From G965197005 sp965197005 (lineage in GTDB: Bacteria; Pseudomonadota; Gammaproteobacteria; Pseudomonadales; Oceanobacteraceae): a DNA stretch of 64,000 nucleotides. This document shows, one piece after another, positions 1 to 8,400 of this stretch (position 1 is its first letter; each line of letters begins with the position of its first letter). The notes under the pieces were generated by a model, which saw nothing but the letters and a program-made list of their open reading frames with translations, did no database searches and was not told the origin of the DNA. The DNA is taken from the NCBI GenBank assembly GCA_965197005.1, contig OZ239982.1, forward strand, positions 992,001 through 1,056,000, written 5' to 3'. Made by a program: the position numbers and the translations under genes.

Positions 1-1557
1 GTACACTCTGGTGCTGTCTATAACGCCAGCAATAAAACCCTAAGTTACAGCGCATCAGGCAACCGCTTTAACATGAGTTACAAAGTCAGACCACGCAATG
101 AAGGCGATGCGACATCACAAATTTTTGACTTTACAACCAAAGGCTCGCTGTCAAAAATCAGTTTAGAAGGTGATGCCTATGTGCGTATTCGTTATGATGT
201 ATCTTTGCCCAATGTTGGTAAAATTGGTGAAGCCGAAACGGGTGTGCAGCCTGTAGGATTTGAATTTGTATGGCCAGAAATCAGCGTACCCAAAGTAGAT
301 GGCAACCGCATGGCTTTTTCTTTTAAAGGGGTTTTATTAGGAGTAAAAGACGGTTTAAATAATAACTCCAAATATCATTACAACATCACTCAAGTGGATT
401 TTTACAGCAAAATTGGTAATGGTCTAACTGGCACGCAAACCGCCATGAACCCCAAAAATTACGATAAGTTTACCGCTCTTAAATTCTCAGCAAGAGCCTC
501 AGGGGGCGGCAGTTTTTATCCTCAAAACTACTGGCCTAAATTCAGCGGTTTTTTCAATAACAACACCAACGAAGTCATTAGCCAGCCCACTTTAAGCGGT
601 TTGTTTACAGCTAATAGCAATTCAGGTTTTCAGCAAGGCGATAGAGAGACAGGTCTGTTTCAATACCGCAAAGGGGTTGAGCGTTTAACCTATGCAAAAA
701 AAGCACAAGACGTGGTTTATTTAGACTTTTGGGTTAAACACCAAGGCGCCAATCGCACCAGATTGTATGACTATGTAGGGCGTGATGGTTATTATGGTAT
801 GCAAACCTGCAAACTTAAATCTACAGGCAGCGGTGACTTATCTAGCACCAGTTGGAGCGTTGAACTCTGTGGTGATATTACCAACATAAAAGCCGATAAA
901 CCCACCTTTGTCAGCCTCCATCAAGACGGAGCATTTAAAAAATTCTCCATTAACGGACGTGGGGTGTATGCGCCACAATATGGCACTTTTGCCCCAACCA
1001 CAAGTGTTCAAACCGTCGATGGTGAACTAGAAGTGCCATTTACTATGGGTATTGAAAATGTCAAACTACAACTTGAACACGAACTTAAAAATCAACCCAA
1101 TGCCATCGTTAAATTTGACTTAACCCAAAGAGTGCGAGATATATGGGAAGCCGCCGTCTCTTTTGGTTATGACTACGAATACCTTATTGGTGTCATTCCT
1201 ACAGGGCTTAAAACCAAAAGTCTTTATGCCTCATACTTAGTCAAAAAAAATGCAGCACAAAATGGCGATAAAGTACGCATTGAGTTAGGTTCACTGCTTA
1301 TTTTTGTAGGTAAAAATGCCCTTGCAGGCAAACATGCCACCAGTGTCCAACTTGCCTCAGAAGTCAGCTTTACAGAGGGCAGTAGCCACGCAGCTTGTGG
1401 GCTATATCAACATGGCAAACTTATCTCCAAAGATGATTGCAGTGCCATCGCCTATTTAACCTATCGTGGCGCTTTGATGGCAACCGTGCGTGAAGAACGC
1501 CCAGGCATTTATGTGGCACGCTATGTAGATGGCAGCTTTGTCATTCTTGGGGAATAA
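1..1557 (+). CDS. Large exported/surface-type protein, 3' part only (function unknown)
   Basis: The frame is open from base 1, so this is the C-terminal 518 residues of a gene that begins upstream of the window. The methionine at 73 is internal and has no convincing ribosome binding site. The visible part is rich in Asn, Thr, Ser, Gly and aromatic residues, with alternating hydrophobic patterns typical of extracellular beta-rich proteins, and has four Cys in its last third. I recognise no named domain. A GTG-started beta-barrel gene begins 5 bases after the stop codon, so the two are probably co-transcribed and translationally coupled. Together with the next two genes it sits directly upstream of the exported RHS toxin, so a role in surface display or secretion is possible, but that is inference. 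Confidence 0.6.
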   Translation, partial: VHSGAVYNASNKTLSYSASGNRFNMSYKVRPRNEGDATSQIFDFTTKGSLSKISLEGDAYVRIRYDVSLPNVGKIGEAETGVQPVGFEFVWPEISVPKVDGNRMAFSFKGVLLGVKDGLNNNSKYHYNITQVDFYSKIGNGLTGTQTAMNPKNYDKFTALKFSARASGGGSFYPQNYWPKFSGFFNNNTNEVISQPTLSGLFTANSNSGFQQGDRETGLFQYRKGVERLTYAKKAQDVVYLDFWVKHQGANRTRLYDYVGRDGYYGMQTCKLKSTGSGDLSSTSWSVELCGDITNIKADKPTFVSLHQDGAFKKFSINGRGVYAPQYGTFAPTTSVQTVDGELEVPFTMGIENVKLQLEHELKNQPNAIVKFDLTQRVRDIWEAAVSFGYDYEYLIGVIPTGLKTKSLYASYLVKKNAAQNGDKVRIELGSLLIFVGKNALAGKHATSVQLASEVSFTEGSSHAACGLYQHGKLISKDDCSAIAYLTYRGALMATVREERPGIYVARYVDGSFVILGE

Positions 1558-1562
1558 ATGGC

Positions 1563-2636
1563 GTGAAAACAGGCAAACTTGCTTGTACATTGTGCCTAAT
1601 TAGTACAGGTTTAAGCGGTGCGTATGCGCAATTACAAGCCAAAGAACAGGCTCAGCCTTGGCACTTATCAGTCTATGCCAACACCCAAGCGCATTCACCT
1701 GCCGCCCCCATAACACACTGGTTTAATGGCTTTAGCACCGCCCCCAAAGCAGGGGATTATGCATTTGCAAATAGCCGTATTGGTATGTTTGCGCAATATC
1801 AAAACTGGCACATAGGAATAGAGCGCAGACGTTACGATTATCTTAGCTTTAATCGCGATACCCTCTCTTTTTACTACGCCTTAGAGCAGTCTCAAACGCC
1901 ACCACAAAATAGCCACCTAAGCCTTAATGTGCAAAGCCTTAACGCCAAGGGTGCTTTTTTAGGGTATCAATTTACCTATCGCCAACAGCAACTTAGGCTC
2001 AGGCTTTATTACTACCAAATTAACGACTATCAATTTGGGCAACTCTCAGGGCTTACAGGCAGCACTCAGCGTGTTAGTGCCACCGCCAATGTGGACTATA
2101 TTTTCAGCCAAGACAAACTGCTTGCTTATCCAGCAAAGGCACAAGCAGGCTATGGGTTAAGCAGCGACATACGTTACTTAGGCAAGCTAACCCAACACTG
2201 GCAGATGCAGCTTCATTTACAAGATGTGCTCAATCAGATACGCATTGAGCAAGCAGGATTTACCCGTGGCTGCATTAATGTAGGACAACCCGCCACGCCT
2301 GTTTGCCACAGCATAGGCGCAGGCTCTGGACGCTCAGGGCATCAGCGTTATCGCACACAAATTCCACTGAGTGCCGACTTAACCCTAAGCTATCGGCCAT
2401 ATCAGCTAGAATTGGGGGCATTTCAGCATCAAAAAGCCAAATGGGTATCTGTAGTCAAACAATTTAGCTATCAATACCAAGGCACACAACAAATTAAAAT
2501 AGGACTAACCAGCTTACCCTCTATGATTTTAAGCTGGCACTATAAAGGCATTAAACTAGCCGCTGAAATAGACGACTACCGCACACAACACTTACACCAC
2601 CTAGGCTTACAGCTAGGTTATAGTTTAAGTTGGTAG
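1563..2636 (+). CDS. Predicted outer-membrane beta-barrel protein
   Basis: 357 residues. The N-terminus (about residues 1-22, ending SGAYA) is a Sec signal peptide. The mature part consists of many short amphipathic strands with alternating aromatic and hydrophobic residues (for example the segments around YYYQINDYQF and the C-terminal LGYSLSW), ending in an aromatic Trp as outer-membrane barrels usually do. The start is a GTG at 1563, preceded by a GGGGAA-like ribosome site that overlaps the end of the upstream gene. It has no ATG start close by in frame, so the GTG is preferred. It probably forms a two-gene unit with the upstream partial gene. The specific function is unknown: porin-like, adhesin anchor and secretion-partner roles all remain possible. 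Confidence 0.6.
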   Translation: MKTGKLACTLCLISTGLSGAYAQLQAKEQAQPWHLSVYANTQAHSPAAPITHWFNGFSTAPKAGDYAFANSRIGMFAQYQNWHIGIERRRYDYLSFNRDTLSFYYALEQSQTPPQNSHLSLNVQSLNAKGAFLGYQFTYRQQQLRLRLYYYQINDYQFGQLSGLTGSTQRVSATANVDYIFSQDKLLAYPAKAQAGYGLSSDIRYLGKLTQHWQMQLHLQDVLNQIRIEQAGFTRGCINVGQPATPVCHSIGAGSGRSGHQRYRTQIPLSADLTLSYRPYQLELGAFQHQKAKWVSVVKQFSYQYQGTQQIKIGLTSLPSMILSWHYKGIKLAAEIDDYRTQHLHHLGLQLGYSLSW

Positions 2637-2853
2637 CAGCCACCTGAGATTGCAATATACTTGCTTACCAGAATTTTCCTCTTAACCACGGCAAATAACA
2701 CAAGTCTTTGCTTGAAAGAATCTAAAACCATTGTCACCACTTAAATAATCCAATTTATTATCTAAAATGTAATCAAAATGTAATCAAATGATTGTATTAT
2801 GTCGTATGTTGTCTTACTGTAGTGCTGCTTATTGTTTTTATTTGTGAGAAATT

Positions 2854-3312
2854 ATGAATCGTATTCTATCTGTATTAGCATTTTTATCGGTCAGTGCTGC
2901 CGCTGGCTCTTATCTTATTTTTAACTCTGATTATGTAGTACAGCTCACACCATCAAATAATGCACAAACACAACCGCCCACCTATGCTCAGGCTAAAAGC
3001 AAACTAACAAAGACCCTTACCAGCTCAAATCTAGACCCCAAAATCAAACAAGATTTACAAGCCTTTGCCCAAGACATAGAGCAAGCCTTACAAAGTGTGC
3101 AGGCAGACAATAACAAACTCAGCGACACACAAACAGAACAAGCGTTGCAACAGCTTGAAGAAAGCCTAAAAGCACAATACGCCAAAGCAGGCCTAGATTA
3201 CGATGCGGCGTATTTACAAGCAGAAAAACAAATTACAAAAAAGCCCACAGACCCAGAAATACAAAAGATGTTGCAAGAAGCGCAACAAGGAGAGTCGCAT
3301 GCTAAGTATTAG
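2854..3312 (+). CDS. Small exported helical protein upstream of the RHS toxin
   Basis: 152 residues. Residues 1-25 are a hydrophobic signal or single N-terminal membrane anchor. The rest is Gln/Ala/Lys-rich and predicted helical, with heptad-like spacing over residues 45-115 (possible coiled coil), followed by a Lys/Gln-rich tail. There is no recognisable domain. Its 3' end overlaps the start of the RHS gene by 14 bases, and the AAGGAG ribosome site of the RHS gene lies inside its last codons. The two are therefore translationally coupled and the protein is likely a partner of the toxin (chaperone, anchor or assembly factor; inference). The 217-base gap upstream is AT-rich, contains a short direct repeat (AATGTAATCAA twice near 2767-2788), and is the obvious place for the operon promoter. 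Confidence 0.6.
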   Translation: MNRILSVLAFLSVSAAAGSYLIFNSDYVVQLTPSNNAQTQPPTYAQAKSKLTKTLTSSNLDPKIKQDLQAFAQDIEQALQSVQADNNKLSDTQTEQALQQLEESLKAQYAKAGLDYDAAYLQAEKQITKKPTDPEIQKMLQEAQQGESHAKY

Positions 3313-5464
3313 CACAAGGTATTTAAGTGTTATTTTTTTATCTCTAGGGATTAATTTTACCTATGCCGAGACGGCGTTAGTTGGCAATAGCAACATTCAT
3401 CTAGAAGTTGTTCAAGGCGAGGCGCAACTTAGCATTCCTATTGAACTACCCAGCACAGCCGATGGCATGCGCCCTAAACTTTCGATTTATTCCAGCAAGG
3501 GCTTAGGCAATCCTTTGTTAGGTCAGGGTTTTAAGTTTAGTGGTTTCTCACGGGTTCATCGCTGCCAGACCAACATGGATGATGATGGACGAATAACGCC
3601 TCTTAGCGTTAAAGAAAACAACTTCTGTATTAATGGCAAACGCTTAAAGCAAAACTGGTTAAACTTAGGAAAATATCAGCGCATAAAAAACAGTTATTCT
3701 AAGTTTAGTTTTAATATCTATGATCAAACTTGGAAAGAGGAAGCTGGTGATGGACGCATTTACCACTATATGCCCATTGGCAAAGCAGGCAAACAACGTT
3801 TTGAGTGGCGAGTAAGTAAGATTGAAAGCATTGCAGCACAAAATAGCATTCATTACAGCTACGATTCAAACTCATTAGTCACCAAGCCTACCTCCATTAG
3901 TTACAGTGATTATCAGGTAGATTTTAATTATATTGACGCCCCCCTTGCTAAATCGGGAATACATGGTGATTTTTATCAAGATAACCAACGCTTAGACAGT
4001 ATTAATATCAAAAAAGCAGGCTCATTAATTAAAAAATACAAACTAGGCTATCAAAAAATCAAACAACAATTTTTCTTAAATTCGCTACAGGTTTGTTATG
4101 ACAATGAGCGTTGTTTAAAACCGGCTCAAATTAATTATGAACAGGATAACGCTTTTGAATATGCTTGGATAAATAAGCCTCAAGCCTTTAATAAAACGGT
4201 TGATCGTAACAGCCCATTAAAATCAGAAATACGAGTATTGGGTGATGTTAACGCCGATGGTATAGACGATAACTGTACCATTTATATCGAAGACAGAGCC
4301 TTATATTGCAGCGTCAATGGAACCTCTTCCAAATGGTTAGATTTCAGTGGTGCATTTGATATTGCATATATTCAAACACTTTATACAGGCGACTTTGATA
4401 CGAAGGTAGAATTACAAAAGCAAGTACATAAAGCACGTATACACTTAGGCGAGCTTTCTTCTTCCAATTTAGTTGACATCAATCGTGATGGTTATGCTGA
4501 TTTTTGTTTTACATCTAACAATCATCTTTATTGTGCCATAAATAACAAAAATGGCTTTAATGCATATCAATCTATGCAGGCATTAACTCCCATCAACCCC
4601 AATACCCCCCTTAGCGCACCAGCTAAAATCATTTGGCAAGACTTTAATGGTGATGGTTTTACTGATTTTTGCGCCATAGAAAGTCATGGTAAAAGGCTAG
4701 ATGGCAGCGTTAACTACCTAACCTACACAAGTAACTATAAAAGCTATTACGAACAAACAACCCAAACTAGCTGTTATACAAATCAACAAGGGCGGCGGTT
4801 TTACAAGCAAAATTTAATCCATATAAACCCTATTACAACGCTGTTATCTTTGCCTATTATCTTATCTGCCGATATCAATGGAAATGGACGTAAAGACCTC
4901 TGCTTCATTACGCTTAATGCCAAAAAAACCGTACCCATCAATCAGATAAATCAAACCATGAGTACAGGCTCTGCACAAAGTGTTTTATCCTGTTATTCTC
5001 AAGAAGGGTTAATAGGTCAGCTAGATTTACTTCAAGCGGCCTCTTCGGGCAACACCTTTGGAGATAGCGATGAAGAAATTAAAGAAGTGAACCGTTTTAG
5101 TCGCTCGGTACGTTTGGTCGATGTAAGTAAAGACGGTGTTAGCGATTTGTGTTTTGTATGGAAAGACCAACCCCAGTGCATTATCAATGACGGCAAGTTA
5201 AGTGCAAGCACTCATGCGATATTAAAATCTAACATCAGTGTCAAACCTGATTACGGCTCTTTATCAAGTGCAATGCAACAAATTATGGATTCATCATTAA
5301 GTTTTAAAGACTTCAACTCAGATGGCGAAATCGATGCCTGCTGGATAGACCTAAGTGGTTTTCATTGTGCTTATGGATATTTGGGTCAGTTTCTTGCTCC
5401 CACTCGTTTATTTGAAGTGCCTTTATCCGATAAAGGGATATTTAGCATAAAACCATCTCCGTAG
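3299..5464 (+). CDS. SpvB/FG-GAP N-terminal half of a giant RHS toxin (frameshifted)
   Basis: The start is ATG 3299, not an upstream methionine. It has AAGGAGAG at the right distance and begins a clear Sec signal peptide (MLSISTRYLS..., cleavage near FTYA-ET). Residues about 25-290 resemble the SpvB/TcdB N-terminal domain. Residues about 310-710 carry FG-GAP/VCBS-type calcium-binding repeats of the form D-x-N-x-D/N-G-x-x-D-x-C (for example DVNADGIDD, DINRDGYAD, DFNGDGFTD, DINGNGRKD, DVSKDGVSD, DFNSDGEID), each followed by a Cys-containing strand. The frame stops at 5462, but protein similarity resumes in another frame from about 5449 with the next repeat (DSNGNGFAEF). A single missing base in an A4 run at 5449-5452 explains this. 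Joined, the protein would have 2428 residues. A Sec signal on an RHS toxin implies export to the periplasm or cell surface. Confidence 0.75.
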   Translation: MLSISTRYLSVIFLSLGINFTYAETALVGNSNIHLEVVQGEAQLSIPIELPSTADGMRPKLSIYSSKGLGNPLLGQGFKFSGFSRVHRCQTNMDDDGRITPLSVKENNFCINGKRLKQNWLNLGKYQRIKNSYSKFSFNIYDQTWKEEAGDGRIYHYMPIGKAGKQRFEWRVSKIESIAAQNSIHYSYDSNSLVTKPTSISYSDYQVDFNYIDAPLAKSGIHGDFYQDNQRLDSINIKKAGSLIKKYKLGYQKIKQQFFLNSLQVCYDNERCLKPAQINYEQDNAFEYAWINKPQAFNKTVDRNSPLKSEIRVLGDVNADGIDDNCTIYIEDRALYCSVNGTSSKWLDFSGAFDIAYIQTLYTGDFDTKVELQKQVHKARIHLGELSSSNLVDINRDGYADFCFTSNNHLYCAINNKNGFNAYQSMQALTPINPNTPLSAPAKIIWQDFNGDGFTDFCAIESHGKRLDGSVNYLTYTSNYKSYYEQTTQTSCYTNQQGRRFYKQNLIHINPITTLLSLPIILSADINGNGRKDLCFITLNAKKTVPINQINQTMSTGSAQSVLSCYSQEGLIGQLDLLQAASSGNTFGDSDEEIKEVNRFSRSVRLVDVSKDGVSDLCFVWKDQPQCIINDGKLSASTHAILKSNISVKPDYGSLSSAMQQIMDSSLSFKDFNSDGEIDACWIDLSGFHCAYGYLGQFLAPTRLFEVPLSDKGIFSIKPSP

Positions 5465-8400
5465 ATGCAGGCAGAAATTGGTTTGAGCGATTACTATATG
5501 GAAGATATACCGATGCTTACCAAGCAGACTTAGCGGGCAGCCTTGCCTTTGGTCCAGCAGTCAAAATGGCCGATAGTAACGGTAATGGATTTGCAGAATT
5601 TTGCTATCAGCATGAAGGGATCACGCGCTGTAAAGACATTCCTGCAGCGCAAACTCGTTTAAAATCCATACAAGACAGCCTAGGGGTTAAATCACGCATT
5701 GAATATCGAACTAGCCTAAACCCAGATATTTACAGCATGGATAAAAGCCTCACCGAACAGCTTGTTATCAATCCACAAAAAATGCTAGTAGCAAGTCTTA
5801 TTGTGGACAATGGACTGTCGAGCAACTTGCACCAAAGCCAAAAGAACCGTTTTAATTATCACTACAAAAATCTAATATTCAAACCCAACATTGGCATCAT
5901 TGGTTTTGCTGAAATTAAACAAACAGACATCACCAAAAACAAACTAACCCTTAATCAATACAATACAAACTACCCCTACTATGGTTTAAGCAAAAAACAA
6001 GAACACTTTTATAACGGCATACTTAAAAATCAAATAACCTACCAGTATAAAAAGCAGCAAGACTTTAACTTTTTTCACGTTGTGCCCACTCAAAGCATAG
6101 CCAAACAACATCAAGGCAATATCATCAACATCAAACAAACCGACTACAGTGGTTACGACAACTTTGGCTATGCAAGTAAAGTAGTTGAACGACAATATCA
6201 GCACAACAACCCTGCTGATGCTTTTATTAGCAAAAAAGAAATTCGCTATCATCATGCTGTAGGTTCACCTTACATCTTAGGGCTTAAGACCCAGATTAAA
6301 ACCAGCTATGGAGACAACGAAGAAAAACAAATTATCATCAACAATCGCTTTAATCGTAAAGGGCTATTAGAAGAAGAAACGCTCATTGCCGATGGCAAAG
6401 ACATAAAACGCACAAATTATGAGAATTATAACTCAATGGGCAAAGCAGGTAAGATTAGCAGCACCGATTTTATCACCAAACAAACCAGAGCGACCCAATA
6501 TCATTACGACCAAGACACAGGGCTACTTATCTCCAGCGAAAATGCATTAGGGCACACAAAGCAACTTAGTTACCAAAGCACGCAAAGCCAAATATGCCAA
6601 AAGCCCACACAAATAACCGATGCCAATGGGCGTATCACCCGCTTTGCATACGATGAACTATGCCGCATAAAACGCACCGTTGAAGCCGATGGCTCAATAA
6701 AAACCAACCAATGGCAATGGGATAACAGCATGGTTAGAGGTTATAAAACCAATCAAAATGCCACCTTAGACATCAGTGCGTCCTCTTTATATAAAGAAGT
6801 ACAAACGCATTATGCTCCCAATCAAAGCCAACACTTTCATAAACAAATAACCACCTACAAAGACAAACTTGGGCGGACCTTACGCCAAGTCATTGCAGGG
6901 GATGTGACCCAAGGACAATGCAATGTAGCAGGCGGCATTTATCATAATGCCAGCCTCTTTAGAGACTACACCTACGACCGCTTTGGCAACAAAGCAGGAG
7001 AAACTCGCCCCTATTACAGTTGCATAAGTGGCACGCCCTACAACAACCAAGTCTGGCAAGTTAGCCAATACGACATACAAAATCGCCTGCTTCGCTACAC
7101 AACGCACCACAACAATCAAGCAGTAGTGACAAGCTATCAATATCAAGACAACAAAGTTAGCAAGTACTATCAAGGACAAGAAGAAAAAACCACCGTTTAT
7201 AATGTATTAAACAAACCCGTATCCATTAGCTCTTCGCAAGGGACGGTACAATTTAGCTATGACCTAATGGGCAACCTTATTCAGGTTAATCGCAATGGAC
7301 TAAGCACACGCATGACCTACGACAGCCTAGGCAACAAACTCAGCATAAACGACCCAGACCGAGGGCTTTGGCATTATAAATACAATGGTTTTGGTGAGCT
7401 TATTAGGCAACAAGACGCCAACGGCACGGTTTTAAATATGAGTTATGACAAACTAGGTCGTATGCTTAACAAATCCGCAGGAGCAAAACAATGGCAATGG
7501 CAATACGATAGCAAACATGCAATTGGTCAAATTAGCCGAGAAATATCAGACCAAGCACAAACCCAATACCAATATGACGAACTAGGGCGCATAACAGATA
7601 CAAACCTACAAATTGAAGGTGAACAGTACCATACCCAATACCATTACAACCGACTTAACCAAATCACCAAAGTCAGCCACCCATCAGGTTTAGATATCAT
7701 ACAACAATACGACCACCTAGGCCGAAAATCCGCACTGTATGCGCCCAAAGCACAAATTGCAGGCTATGAAAGTAAAGAAATAAAACAAGCCATAGAACAA
7801 GCACTGGATTTATTGATAGCCGCCCAAAAGAAATTGCAAGTTCTTGTTAATAACAACGCTCAGAAAGCCAAAAAAATACAGCAAAAAGTAGCCATTGCAA
7901 CTCAACTTGCAGTTAATTTAAACAGCCAAGTTAAAGTTGAGACTACTACAATATCCAATTTGGTCAAACAAATTAACTATTTACAAAGCAAGGCTAACGC
8001 CAATGCTTCACTTATGAACACAGCAGAACAAAGAAAGAGTAATAGCACCAATAGCATGCTTAAAATAACAGGAAACTATGGCTATAAGATAAGCCTTGAA
8101 GGAGGAACTGCATACGATACTCATACTGAGGCAGGAAAATACGCATTGAACGCATCTGGAGTAAAAGGAACTCACTGGTACAGACGCAGAGTTAAAAACT
8201 ACTGGTTTTTTGGATGGCATTATAAGCATGTTGATGCGACAGCCTCAGGTCTTAATCCTTATCATTATTATGCTGTTGTAGCGTCTTATTACAGAAATTT
8301 ATACCGTTCAAATATTTCACAAAGAAATACAACGTCTAGCCAAAAAACGCATCACGAAAATCTATTATCACAAATCAAAATCAGATACGAAGCGAGCCTT

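Noticed and set aside
1..25. Similarity of the window's first bases (GTACACTCTGGTGCTGTC) to the intercassette repeat (GTACGCTCTGGTTCTGTC)
   Set aside because: Short, lies in a coding frame, and the match ends quickly; probably chance.
5449..5464. Programmed -1 frameshift in the RHS gene
   Set aside because: No X-XXY-YYZ heptamer; only a single A-AAA slip is possible and no downstream hairpin was seen. A simple indel is more likely; kept only as an alternative.
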